A stretch of DNA of 64,000 nt from contig JAVXUO010002984.1 in assembly GCA_033065855.1 (NCBI GenBank), positions 1 through 64,000 on the forward strand. The letters are read 5' to 3'. The position numbers and the translations under genes are program-made. The notes under the pieces are model-generated. The model was not told where the DNA came from. It did not search any database and saw only the letters and a list, made by a program, of their open reading frames with translations. Within the stretch, counting starts at the first letter, position 1, and each line of letters begins with the position of its first letter. The DNA comes from Escallonia rubra. Its lineage: Eukaryota > Streptophyta > Magnoliopsida > Escalloniales > Escalloniaceae. Of the stretch, positions 22,780 to 33,771 are shown in pieces.

Positions 22780-24027
22780 CCCCCTTTTTTACTTGATTCA
22801 TATCTTCAAGTAGACTTGACCACTGATGGGCTTGGTAAAAGTCTCAACCGTTACTTTTTCTCTTGTGTATACGACAACAACAATTTCCATAGCCATTGAT
22901 ATATAAAGAACGTGGATAAAATTTCTTCAACACTTATATATATTTGGGTATTGAACCTTGAACATTATCTTGAGACATTTCTTCCAACTTTTTCGGATCA
23001 AAGAACATCTTGTATCACTCAACAAATTTCCACGTCAAGTTAATAATAATTTTTTATTATTTTTTCCAAAATTATTTTCCTCGACAAGTATGACAAACTC
23101 GTCACAATAATCTTCATTGGCATAATTTGTCAAAATATCACCCGGAACAACTTTCTTTGTGGTACCACTTCTTCACTTTTGGCTATGGAAAAATAATAAC
23201 CAAATTGTTCTTTGCATTTTGTGAGTCAGAATAACTGCAACGACTCAAAAGCACGTTTCGTCTCTTAAAGGAAAATTAAAAGCTACATATGAGTTATTCA
23301 TCTCTTGACTTCCATGAACTTTTACCTCTTTGTTAATGCTCTTACCCTTTGTTTTTATTTCGCGCATTGTTGTCTGCATTTGTGTTCTCGCTCTTATCTC
23401 TTTCTTCAGCAATTGCACTTATTGCTTTACTCACAATTTCCTCCATATTTTCAAATTGCTCTTCATCATTTATCAACTCTTCGTCATCATTGGCTTCTAA
23501 AGCCTTGAACTCCTCTACAACCTTTGTCTCCTTTGTTCCCGTAGCTTTAAAAGTGTGAAACTTGTTTTCATCTTCCATTGGAGTTTCTTCGGCATAATTT
23601 TCACAATCTTTAGTTGTGAACCCATTTTCTTCCTAGCTTTGTACCCAATACTATGTGGGTAATAAGACACATCTACAGTTGGAAGCAATGACCTCGACCA
23701 TATGCCAAACATAACTCGGAGATCTGGAATTTTTCGTGTGCATCCATATGTTTTGATAGGTGACTTCTACAACACTTGGAGTGCCTTTTTTTGTCCTTTC
23801 CTTTGTTGAACTCTTTTCCGCAGGCTACTATGTGGTCCTTCACTGCCGAAATCCCACAACTCACAATTTGAGATTCAATGAGAGGACATTCCTTACTCTT
23901 ACATAACTTGAGAAAACCATTTCTCAAATCAAGTATCCATTTCGTAAATTTCTTTTGCTACCGTAGTGACTAAAAAGTTAACACCACAACATCCACATAG
24001 ACCGTTGTGGCTGTGATACCACTTTAA
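22780..24027 (-). pseudogene. Internal region of the small copia-like element
   Basis: Between the two LTRs lie only about 1.25 kb, too short for full gag-pol. Next to the 3' LTR the minus strand reads VETFTKPISGQVYLKI and a stop, resembling the RNase H tail (FTKP motif) of copia polyproteins. The rest includes an acidic 78-residue frame (23342-23578) and a Cys/His-containing 84-residue frame (23673-23927) that I do not recognise. The element is a deletion derivative that would need another copy's enzymes to move. Confidence 0.6.
24009..24021 (-). promoter_or_regulatory. Primer-binding site of the small copia-like element
   Basis: The complement reads TGGTATCACAGCC, a close variant of the initiator tRNA-Met site, 6 bases from the proposed LTR edge. 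Confidence 0.75.
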
Positions 24028-24411
24028 TGGAGACAAAAGGTGACCAATTTACTTTCTACTCTCACTAATTAGAAGGATAATACAGAGAGAAATTAGATTC
24101 AACACCCTCAGAATTTCATTCACTTAATTTCGTTACGACTTCATCACTCTACATCTTACTCTAAAATGACTAGAGTACATGAATTTTTGTAATTCTTCAA
24201 GGGACTCCTAGACATGGAATTAGACAAACACTCCCCTACAAATTCATATGACTTGTTATCTCACTACTACCACGACTACACACTCATTAAGTAACACACT
24301 AATACACTTGATACTTAGTTCACCATGCACCACTAACATTACAGTATTTGACCAACCAATGAATATGCAATTCGACTTAGTAACTACCTAATCAATTTTT
24401 ATTTTTCAACA
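24028..24411 (-). mobile_element. 5' LTR of the small copia-like element
   Basis: It runs from TGGAGAC beside the primer-binding site to TTTTTCAACA. The outer part (CAATTTTTATTTTTCAACA) matches the other LTR at 22761-22779. The two LTRs are only moderately similar, so the insertion is old. Confidence 0.6.
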
Positions 24412-24539
24412 GTTGACCCTCCATTTAGTGGCAATAGTAGATGACCAGTGACATTTTTGGCAAGACAATATTTCCGACTGAAAAAGTGTTAGAGAGATAC
24501 TAGTAACTCCAAGTGTACTAAAAGGCTTTGTTGCGAGAT

Positions 24540-24938
24540 GGGCACAATATAAGGGAGCTATATTGCAGCGGAAATACTTTCGAGTATTATGGTAGAGGAG
24601 GAGGAAGTGGAGAGGAGAAAACACTCTTGGATATTTTTCTCTACGCAATCAACACTTCTTTCCTAAAACAACTTACTCACTCACTCTTTTTATTCAACTT
24701 TCTTTCACACTTACAAAATAACTAGGTGATACACTTTTTATACTAAGACATTTAAAGACTCATTTATCTCCTAAAGATAACTCCCCAACCTTTCACTTTT
24801 CATCTTCTTTTTAAATCATTCATATGTTATGAGTAACTCCCATAACTTTTCACTTTTCACCTTCTCTTCATTTATTCATGTCTTGATTCTTCCTCATCAA
24901 TTGTCATAACTTTGTAGAATCAAGATTAATTCTCAACA
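24540..24938 (-). mobile_element. 3' LTR of copia element B
   Basis: On the element strand it starts TGTTGAGAATTAATCTTG, immediately after a purine-rich GGGAGCG tract (24939-24945). The end of the pol frame overlaps the LTR start by about 13 bases. The left boundary is estimated, since no second LTR is present for comparison. Confidence 0.55.
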
Positions 24939-26664
24939 CGCTCCCTTAAGCTTGATTCTCTCAATCCAAGTCGACTCCGTAGCTTCTCGAAGACTTCTCT
25001 ATTCAGAGGCTTTGTGAAGATATCTGCAACTTGATCTTCGGACTTCACAAACTTAACCTGGACTTCCTTCTTGGCAATGCTCTCACGGATGAAATGACAC
25101 CGTGTAACGATGTGCTTGCTTCGATCATGAAAGGCTGGATTCTTTACAAGAGCTATGGCTGCCTTGTTATCGACATAAATCTGTGTCAATTCATCTTGAA
25201 TAAAACTGAGCTCCTTAAGCAAACTTCTTAGCCATATCGCATGGCAAACAGTCGATGTTGCAGCCACATATTCAGCTTCACATGTCGATAGAGTTACTAT
25301 CGGTTGCTTCTTTGATGTCCATGTGAATGCTGCTTCACCAAAATAAAAAATGAATCCAGTTGTACTTTTTCGATCATCCACGTCTCTGGCCCAATCATTG
25401 TCACTATATCACACTAATTTTATCACATGATGCATGATAAAATATGCCAAGATCAATTGTACCTTTAAGGTACCAAAGTATCATTTTTGCCACTTTGAAG
25501 TGATAAGTTGTCGGATTCTCCATATATCGACTGATATAACCAACTGCATATATGATATCAGGCACGTCAAATACTTCAAACTACCAACCAAGCTTCTAAA
25601 CAAGGTCCGATCGATTGGACCTTCTTTGACGTGTCTCGACAACTTCTTTTCAACCTCGATAGGGATAGTGATTGGGTTGCAATTTTCCATATTGAACCTT
25701 TTCAACACTTCTTTTGCATATGCCTTTTGTGAGATGAGATTCCATCATTTCTTTGCTTTACCTCGATCCCAAGATAATATGACATCAAACCGATATCAAT
25801 CATTTCAAACTCCTTGGCCAGTTCCTTCTTGAAATCATCAAACATCTTCACACAGTTGCCAGTAAAAAATAAATCATTGACATATAAACAGACTATCAAG
25901 ATGTTACCTTTTCCATTCATCTTGACGTAGAGGGCATGCTCATGTGGGCATTTCTTAAAGCCTCTCTCTTCAAAATACTTGTTGATGCGACTATTCCACG
26001 CCCTTGGCGCTTGCTTCAACCCATACAGGGCCTTCTTCAACCTTAATACTTTGTCTTCATGGCCTTGAACAACATATCCTTTGGGTTGTTCGATATAGAC
26101 TTCTTCATCAAGAAAACCATTAAAGAAGGTTGACTTCACGTCCATCTGATGGATCTTCCACTTATTTAGAGCTGCTAGCGATATCAATAGTCATATTGTT
26201 TCCAATCGAGCGACTGGGGCGAAGACTTCATCATAGTCGATTCCAACCCTTTGCTTGTATCCTTTGATAACAAGCCTTGCTTTGTATCTCTCAACTTCAC
26301 CTTTGGAAATTTTCTTCACTTTATAAACCCATTTTACACCAATGGGCTTCTTTCCCGATTGAAGAGTCGTCAGCTCCCAAGTATCATTCTTCTCGATGTC
26401 ACCAATCTCTTCATTCATGGCCTTCCTCCATTTCTCACTTCTTGATGCCTCATCAAAATCAATTGGCTCAGTATCGGCAAAAAAATAGAACATATTTTGG
26501 TTATGATTCAAGTCACCATAAATCTCCTCTAGAGATCTCTTGCCTTGTGGTCCTGTCTTGACAGGACTATCGACTGATGATGCTGATGATGTTGGGCTTG
26601 ATTGAGTTGGAGATGCTGGACATGAGGGAGTCATATGTTCTAAACAAAGCCTACAATCTGGCAA
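24926..26664 (-). pseudogene. Copia element B reverse transcriptase-RNase H
   Basis: This is the C-terminal part of a Ty1/copia pol. From the right it reads the reverse transcriptase start (SEKWRKAMNEEIGDIEKNDTW, KPIGVKWVYKVK, RYKARLVIKG, VFAPVARLETI). A break at about 26188 follows, then IHQMDVKSTFFNGFLDEEVY, LKKALYGLKQAPRAW and the active-site region LYVNDLFF. RNase H comes after further breaks (MDDRKSTTGFIFYF, STCEAEYVAA, DNKAAIALVKNP, DIFTKPLNREVF) and stops at 24926. The catalytic pair normally written YVDD is YVND, so the polymerase would be dead even without the frameshifts at about 26188 and 25700 and the loss near 25400-25480. Gag, protease and integrase are absent upstream of 26664. 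Confidence 0.9.
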
Positions 26665-26959
26665 TTCTCAGTTTATAAGTACCTTTTATGGTTTCACTTT
26701 TATATGGTTTCACGTTCTTCTATTATTCAAATCTAGTAGTACTTCAGACTTGTGTTATGTTTGTTGTTTGAATAGTATTTTGTTACCATAATCCCAGTTG
26801 TCATAATCCCATAGCCCTTCGCAAATCAAAAATAACCCATCCCAGTAGATTGATTTACTTTCACCATGCATATGGTGTTTGTCAAGGACTGTTATTGTTA
26901 CGACAATATTATCATCATTTCTAAAGAAAAAATTGAAATATGTAAGTCAGAAAGTCAAA
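26665..26959. other. AT-rich spacer
   Basis: No gene or terminus is recognised here. Confidence 0.4.
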
Positions 26960-27300
26960 AAATCAACGGTTCATAAAGTAAAAAAGTCAACGGGTCAAAA
27001 GTCAAAAATCAACTAGCCGGGTCAAAAAGCCAACAGGTCGTGCCAAAATTGGGTCGGGTGAGGAACTGTGTCAGTCCAGGGGCTGTGTTGGGTCAGAAAC
27101 TGGGTCGAATGAGAAAATGTCAAATTGGTTTGGGTCTTGGTAAATGGGTCATGTTGGGATAATGCGTTAAACCAACCCATTTAACGATTGACCCAGTTAA
27201 TCCATAAATAAATGGGTCTAAATGGGTTAGCCAACCATTTTACCCAAACCCATTTGACCCAAATCCAAACCCAACCCACTCACCCATTTTGCCAGGCCTA
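26960..27300. mobile_element. hAT-like element end with repeated CCCATTT/AAATGGG words
   Basis: The right edge on the complement reads TAGGCCTGGCAAAATGGG, like many nonautonomous plant hAT termini. The interior is dense in short inverted words such as AAATGGGT and ACCCATTT, plus GGGTCAAAA, as in hAT subterminal repeats. The left end is not located, so the size is unknown. Confidence 0.45.
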
Positions 27301-27949
27301 GTTTTTTTTTGGGCATTTTGGTCCCTATACATGAAATAAAAGCTTTATCAGCTTAATTAAACAGACCGTCCAATGAGATTAATTATTGGCACAAACAAGT
27401 TTATGCATCGGAGTTTTGCAAACTGTTAAAGCTGCGACAAACATGTCTTTAGCCCTTTTTTCCTTCCAAAACACATCGTTCTTTTTGGTCTTCTACACAT
27501 TAACCATTAATACCATACAACATGGTTTTTTTATTTTTTCTTTGCTTCCATAAAAGCTGTAGCATCGATTCCTCTGGCTACATGGAAGACCCCTAGCAGG
27601 ACCAGGAATCTTAATGGCTCGGCCTTGGGCCAGATCTGTAAGGATTATGTTAGGATCCTTAAGGATTACGCCAAGATCTAAGCAGGATCCTTTAAGAATC
27701 CTTGTCGTTCTGATATGGTAACCACCAAATCCATATCTGACTAGGCTGATCATGAGTCAGCCCTGCCACGTGTCACCTTTCAGTTGGGAGTGCAATTTTA
27801 GGTATATCATAAACCCCTTGCTTTTGACGGCAGCTACCAAGCGGGCCAAAGCATAATCGATTGTTGGGGTAGCTAGAGAAGCGACCTTAGCGGGCCAAGA
27901 AATTCTCCAGAGGCAGCTCAGTTAAAAGATGGACTCTGGAAGATGCCTG
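27301..27949. other. Non-coding stretch left of the minisatellite
   Basis: It contains imperfect AAGGAT(C/T) repeats (about 27637-27700). It could be the 3' LTR side of the Tat element to the right, but I cannot define LTR edges. No reliable gene is seen. Confidence 0.35.
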
Positions 27950-29310
27950 GCCTTATGCTCAGATCATCTACTCTGGCAAGGTCTGTCCGAGCATAAAAAT
28001 TTTGAACCCATTCTGCTCGGATTGGCATACAATAGACGTTAAGCTTTGTTTGAGCAGAAGGGAAACAATCTTTGCGATCTGCTCGGGCAGATGCGTTGTC
28101 CCGTTATGCTTTATTCAAGCACAAAGAGTATGAAGTTAGCACTCTACTTGGGCAGAGTGCTTGGACGACGATGCTTGGGCAGATGCCTTGGTTTTTTATG
28201 CTTTTTCCAAGCAGAAAGGGCATTAAGTTGGCACTCTACTCGGGCAGAGTGCTCAGATGACAATCTGCTCGGGCAGATGCCTTGGTCCATTTGTGCTTCG
28301 TCCAAGAACAAAGGGCATGAAGTTGGCACTCTACTTGGGTAGAGTGCTTGGACGGTGATCTACTCGGGCAGATGCCTTGGTCCTTTTGTGCTTCATCCGA
28401 GCACAAACATTATGAATTTGGTGCTCTACTCGGGCAAATTGCTCGGAGTAATCTGCTCGGGCAGATGGCTTGGTACTTTTCTGCTTTGTCCGAGCATAAA
28501 GAGTATGAAATTGGCATGATGTTCGAGCAGAGTGCTCGGATTGGACGTCGATCTATTCGGGCAGATACCTTGGTCCCTTTGTGCTTCATCCGAGTACAAA
28601 GGGTATGAAGTTGGCACTCTGCTTGGGCAGAGTACTCGAATGATGATCTGCTTGGGCAGATGCCTTGGTCCCATTGTGCTTCGTCCGAGCACAAAAAGTA
28701 TGATGTTTGTACTCTACTATGGCACAGTTTTTGGATGACGACCTCCTTAGGCAGATGCCTGGGTCCATTTGTGCTTCATCCGAGCAGAAATAACATGCAA
28801 TTGACACTCTGCTCGAGCAAAGTGCTCAGACGGAGATTTGCTCGGGCAGATGCCTTGGTCCCTTTGTGCTTCGTTTGAGCACAACAGGTAAGGAGTTGGC
28901 ACTCTACTTGGGTAGAGTGCTCAGGCGGCATTCTGCTCGGGTAGATGCCCTAGTCCCTTTGTGTTTTGTATGAGCATGAAGGTTATGGAGTTGGCACTCT
29001 GTTCGGGCAGAGTGCTTGGATGATATTTTGCGCGGGAAGATACCCCGTTCCCTTTGTGCTTTGTCCAAGCACAAAGGGCAAAAAGTTGGCACTCTGCTCG
29101 GGCAGATGCCTTAGTCCTTTGTGCTTCTTCTGAGCACAAATGGTTTGAAGTTAGCATTCTGCTCGAGGCAAAATGCTCGAACGGTGATCTTCTCGGGTAG
29201 ATGCCTTGGTCCCTTTGTGCTTCACCTGAACACAAAGGGTATGGAGTTGGCACTCTGCTTGGGCAGAGTGCTCGAACGACATTCTGGTTGGGCAGCAGCC
29301 TTGGCATTTG
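27950..29310. repeat. Minisatellite of about 95 bp, about 14 units
   Basis: The landmark GGGCAGATGCCTTGG or a variant recurs near 28085, 28177, 28271, 28365, 28459, 28559, 28654, 28750, 28844, 28939, 29033, 29100, 29195 and 29290. Each unit contains CTCTGCTCGGGCAGAG, TCTGCTCGGGCAGA and TGTGCTTCGTCCGAGCACA, all self-complementary. The units are diverged, so expansion is not very recent. The array lies between the Tat antisense ORF and the left side of that element. Confidence 0.9.
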
Positions 29311-29452
29311 GGGGCTTTGATGGTTCATACGTGTCCTATAGTCCCATCGCAATAAATTATCTTGGCGGGAAATTTGATTTTCCATGTTCTGAGATTGGGC
29401 CACATAAGAGTAAACGAACCGTCACGCCTTTCAAAGGGCGTCACTGAGAAGC

Positions 29453-29466
29453 TCTCTATAAAAGAA
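29453..29466 (+). promoter_or_regulatory. TATA-like box upstream of the antisense ORF
   Basis: CTCTATAAAAGAAC lies about 140 bases before the first ATG of the plus-strand ORF. A possible 5' leader intron starts at the AAGTAAGTT near 29519. This fits an independent promoter for the additional ORF, but it is inferred from sequence only. Confidence 0.45.
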
Positions 29467-29593
29467 CAAGTCCCTTTCATTTCTCCTTCCAAAATCCACC
29501 AACTATTTTCCGCTGCATCAAGTAAGTTCACCTTCCACTCTTTTTTAGTTTGGCATTTCGTTTTAGTAGCTTCAAGTCTTCTGAGTAGAAGAA

Positions 29594-31060
29594 TGTATGA
29601 TTCTTTCGATAGTGTAAGCTCTTGTAAAGAGCTAATTGAAAGTAGCTCATCATCGTCTAATGAACGAGCTCCGACGTCTCAAAGCTGGGCTGGTCCTTCT
29701 AACTCACAATCCTCTCAATCTTTACCCCGTAGAGATGAATTAAGGGAGGCTAAAGACAAGGCAAAGGATAAAGAAGACCCTCAGCCTTGGTTTACTGTCG
29801 ATGAGAAACAGAATAAATGAATAAGGAAAATGTAGAAGCACTTCTTCAACGGTAGTGTGACAGAGAGGTAGGGGGAACAACTGTATCAGCGGCGCTGCGG
29901 GGCGCATGGGCGAGGCTGACTCTGTGCGGTGCTGGCAGCATGATAATGTGACAAAGAGTCGGGGAGGTACGACTGTATTATGAGCGCGACACATGGCCGC
30001 AGCAGAGTTAGTGGGCAGTCTTCTACTAGGGTTGACCCTTTAGGTAGATGTCAAGTGTGTTTTTGTATACTTGCCGTATTCTTCCAAAATTTCCAGTTGT
30101 ACTCATAAGTCTTCATTCCTTTTATGCAAAGATGGCTAGCGGCAATGGAAAAGTACTCAAGTCTAGCTTCCCATGTGCTCTTTAAAAAGTGAAGGGGAAG
30201 AGGAAGGAGAAGGCACCATATGTTGAGTTGCCCCCGCCCCCCAAGATGACTAAATTTATTCTTGAATCTCCTCCCCAAGTCATTAATGGGGTCTCTATTG
30301 AGGAAGACCCCATCTTCCGTCCTAGGTGGACCATCTGGCAGCATGACATGGGGATGCTGAACAACCGTGCCTCCGAGTAGCATCTTATGCACGACGTCCT
30401 CCCCAAGGACTTAACGATCCTTATGAAACAAATGCACGAGTCTTTTGCATGTTTCTTCGCCCAATATGTGTATGAGGTAAGTGCTCAATTGCCTTTCCTT
30501 CCCTTTTAGCTTAAGGCTTCTTTCACTCATAGTTGGTCACCAATTTTTCTCTCTAGATTTATTCCTATGGCATATAGATGTTGTCTCGTATCGAGATGTC
30601 TAAAGAAGTGGCGGCCTAGGAGGAGTAAGAAAAGAGAGATGCTCTTGCCAAAGCCGAAGAGTCCATAAAGCGCGCGCATGAGTTGGCGACAGAGAAGACG
30701 GATCCTCTTCCCAAAGTCAACAGCCTTAAGAAGAGGCTAAAGAAGGCGAAGACAAAGGAGGCCGAGGCTAGGGAGAAGGGCATCCAGGACTATCTTGACT
30801 GGAATGCTGACGACGAGTGGCTCAAGAAACGCACTGAAGATGGCTTAGAAATCTATGAGATGCCTTTCCAAAAACACAATGATATGTTTGCCCAGCAGTT
30901 TCTAGACATTCCCCTTGAGGACTTTGTTGTGCCTGCATTCGGATCACCTTTTGGAGAGAAGGTCGCACCTTCCGAAACTGGTGATGCTACTTCTCAGGCA
31001 GAGAGGGATGACAGCCTGGCAATGCCCCCGAGTCTCAGAGCAGATATTATGTTTCTCTAG
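29594..31060 (+). pseudogene. Antisense additional ORF of a Tat-lineage gypsy element
   Basis: The reading frame runs opposite to the pol at 31759-33734 and lies on its 3' side. This is the arrangement known for additional ORFs of Tat-lineage elements (the putative gypsy-type transposon domain family). The Ser-rich N-terminus (29594-29820) is followed by a foreign GC-rich insert (about 29845-30050). It resumes near 30132 with PPPPKMTKFILESPP, FRPRWTIWQHDMGMLNN and DVLPKDLT. An 80 bp intron (30477-30556, GAG before GTAAGT, CTCTCTAG at the acceptor) is predicted. The remainder is a Lys/Glu-rich coiled-coil stretch (ALAKAEESIKRAHELA, SLKKRLKKAKTKEAEAREK) ending at 31060. Several in-frame TAG and TAA codons, at places where CAG, GAG or CAA would fit, show decay. 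Function of this family is not established. Confidence 0.65.
29845..30050 (+). repeat. LTR-A-like minisatellite fragment inside the antisense ORF
   Basis: Motifs such as GTGTGACAGAGAG, ACTGTATCAGCGGC and GGCGCATGGGCG match the 17500-17800 part of LTR-A copy 2. The piece separates the Ser-rich start of the antisense ORF from its remainder. No LTR-A ends are present, so only an internal segment is here. Confidence 0.6.
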
Positions 31061-31758
31061 GCGCGTTTTGAAAGTAATGACATGGCTAAGTACTTTTGAT
31101 GCCCCTCCCCTTGAGGGTTTTTAAGTACTTTATAATATTTGTCACCACTTTTTTAGTTTATGCAATCGTGTGTTCATGAGCTTGTACTATTGACATCTTA
31201 CTTTGCATTTTGTGTTTACTTTGACGCGAACTTTTATCGTCAGTTAAGAGATGGCAAAGAAGCCCCGAACGCTCTCTTGGCTAGGTTTTGAAGTAGCAAA
31301 GTGTGGTGGGGTAACGACGTCCCACCAAAAACTGTTGTTTCACGGATTAGAGCTCTAGCTAAACCGTTTAGATAATACTTGGGTTCTATCTTAACACCTC
31401 TAGTGCTCTGCTTTGAAGAATTGGACATGTTGGGGGTAGTTTGCCCCCGAGCCCTTGTAAGGTGGGGGCAAAGTATTGGGTTCTTGAGCACATTGAAGCC
31501 GTTAAAAAGGTGTTTTTCTCAGGCACTCTGCTAGAGTGAGAGTGTACAATTAAACATCATGCTCCAAAATTGCTTGGGCAAAAACTTGAAAGTACATAAG
31601 GGATTGATGTAATTCTATTTATTTATCTAGTTGCTCAACAAATCTGAGTACTAGTCTAAGAAGCCAAAAAAAAACTTAAATCTTACTTTAGAGTGGACAA
31701 GGTATGAGCCCCTACCCCCAGCGAAAAAAGAACAAGCATTTTGCCTTGGGGCAAGATG
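31061..31758. other. Region between convergent antisense ORF and Tat pol
   Basis: This holds no coding sequence that I recognise. A purine-rich element-strand tract (complement of CCCCTACCCCCAGC, about 31711-31724) lies near the pol stop and might be a secondary polypurine tract. Confidence 0.4.
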
Positions 31759-33734
31759 CTACTGATGATAGCAACGAAGGTTCCCTACATTCCAAGTACG
31801 AGGGATTGGATCTCTAGAGAGTGTTTCCAATGCATAAGTGCTCAGCTTAAGCACCTTTGATACACGATAGGGCTCTTCCCAGCTTGGAGATAATTTTCGC
31901 GCAGCGGACCTCGGATCAGATGCTTCCAATTTGCAAAGAACTAAGTCCCCGACTCAAAGAAGCTTCGAACGAACCTGTTGATTATAATGACGAACGATTT
32001 TTTGCTTGATAGATAGGGAACACTCGTGGGATTGAGCTTGAACCTCGTCCAAATGGTCGAGATTTCCTCAGAGACTGGTTTCATTGTCTTATTTGTTCAA
32101 GTATAGAATCCATACTATGGAATCTGACTTCAACTGGCAATAAGGCTTCTATCCCAAAGCAAAAGAGGAAAGGTGTTTCTCCCGTGACAGAATACAGAGT
32201 GGTGCTATAGGCCCATAATACTTTGGGGAGCTCGTCTACCCATTCTCCCTTAGCATCATCTAACTTCTTTAGGCCTTGTAAGAGATGTCGTTCATGTTCT
32301 CAGTTTGGCCGTTTGATTGAGGATGGACCAAAAAGTGAAGCAGAGGTCGACTGAATGATTTTAAAAAATGCTCCGAAAGTTGGTGTTGTAAAACTGCTTC
32401 CCATTATCGGTGATAAGGGTCTTTGGTACTCCAAAGTGGCATAAAACATTCTTCCAAAAGAAGTCTTTGCACTTAGCTGACGTGATGGTGCTAGTGCTTC
32501 AGCTTTGGTCCAATTTGTAAAATAGTCATGGTGAGTATCATGAACCGCTATTATTTCGAAGCCATAGGAAATGGTCCCAGAATGTCCATTCCCCACATAA
32601 CAAATGGAATTTGAGAGACCACTGAGCTAAGAGGGGCCACCGGTGTCTGAGTCAGAGGCGTAAAATTTTGGCACTTGTCGCACCTCTGTGTGAACTTAAT
32701 GGAATCCCTTTGCATCCCTGGCTAATAATATCCTTGCCTTAGTATTTTTCGTACCAAGTTCCTTCCTCCAAGATGTTGTCTTCATATCCCTTTGTGTACT
32801 TCTTGTAAATTATATATGGACTCTGTTGGGTGCAAACACTTGAGTTAAGGAAGGCTAAAAGATTTCTTGTACAAGACCCTTTCTACTAAGGCATATCGAG
32901 AGGCCTTGGTACGAAGGTTTCCTGCCTCACTTCTTTCATCGGGTAGCTTTCTCGTGGATATGTATTGGATGATAAGGTCCATCCAACATGGTTCTCGATC
33001 AACCACCTCGATGTCAGCCTTATGGCTGATACTTTGCTCCTTGAGGAGCTCAATATAGATTGTGTAGGAATTCAGAAATATCCATGGAGGCAAGTCTTGA
33101 CAATGAGTCCGCCAGGGTGTTCTTGTCTCGGGGAATCTGGCATATCATGAAGTTCTTAAATTTCACGGCCAAAGTCTTGACTAACTGAAGACATTGGACC
33201 ATTATTTCGTCTCTGGCCTCATAATCTCCCAATACATGATTGACCACCAGTTGAGAGTCACTATACACTGGTAACAAATCCACCTTCAATGCATGAGCTA
33301 GCCTTATCCCTTCCAGGAGGGCTTTTATGCTCAGCTTCGTTGTTCGACACTTGAAAGTTGAAGCAAATAGCGTATTCGATAATGAATTTTTTTTGTGCTG
33401 ATGTGGATGAGCTCTGCGCCGCTGCTGCTATGTACCGAAAATCCATCCACGTAAAAGACCCAAAGATTTTGGACTTCAGAGATGATCAACTGTGGGGGGT
33501 CTTTAGGCACTGTGCAATCAACTATAAAGTTAGCCAAGGCTTGAGCCTTGATCGTTGTACGAGGTTTATACTGAACATCAAACTCTACCGACCAGTTCAC
33601 CAATCTTTCTGAAGCTTTAGGGTTTTTCATGATCTTCCTCAGGGCTTGGTCTGTTAAGACTACTATTATGTGAGCATGGATGAAGGCGTCTTGTTGATAT
33701 AATGAGCGCTAGGGCCATCTTATCGATCTTCAGG
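31759..33734 (-). pseudogene. Tat-lineage Ty3/gypsy pol: RT end, RNase H, integrase
   Basis: From right to left on the minus strand: the end of reverse transcriptase/RNase H (KIDKMALALIISTRRL, KPKASERLVNWSVEFDV); a second, archaeal-type RNase H (LWVFYVDGFSV, VYSDSQLVVNHVLGDYEARD, NTLADSLSRLAS) typical of the Tat lineage; a linker (RYALVERVLYKKSFSLP); the integrase zinc region with CDKCQNFTP; the integrase core remnants (DYFTNWTKAEALA, WVDELP); and the C-terminal end (PSWEEPYRVSKVLKLSTYAL, PRTWNVGNLRCYHQ, stop). Numerous frameshifts and stops are present. Gag, protease and most reverse transcriptase are missing, because copia element C abuts at 33735. It belongs with the antisense ORF and minisatellite to its left. 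Confidence 0.85.
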
Positions 33735-33771
33735 TACGTCTCTGGATTGAAATCAGGCTCCACATACAACA
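33735..33771 (-). mobile_element. Copia element C, 37 bp remnant of the 3' LTR
   Basis: Sequence ending CACATACAACA matches the outer end of the 5' LTR at about 35703-35737. It is followed by the purine tract complement ATCTCCCATTT (33772-33782). The rest of this LTR has been deleted, so gypsy pol sequence follows directly. Confidence 0.7.

Noticed and set aside
27493..27753. 86-codon minus frame
   Set aside because: No homology is recognised and it lies next to transposon sequence.
27950..29310. CRISPR-like array
   Set aside because: Units are contiguous and diverged without unique spacers, and the DNA is plant nuclear.
28046..29403. Many 60-160 codon frames in both directions
   Set aside because: They are repeat-derived readings of the 95 bp minisatellite.
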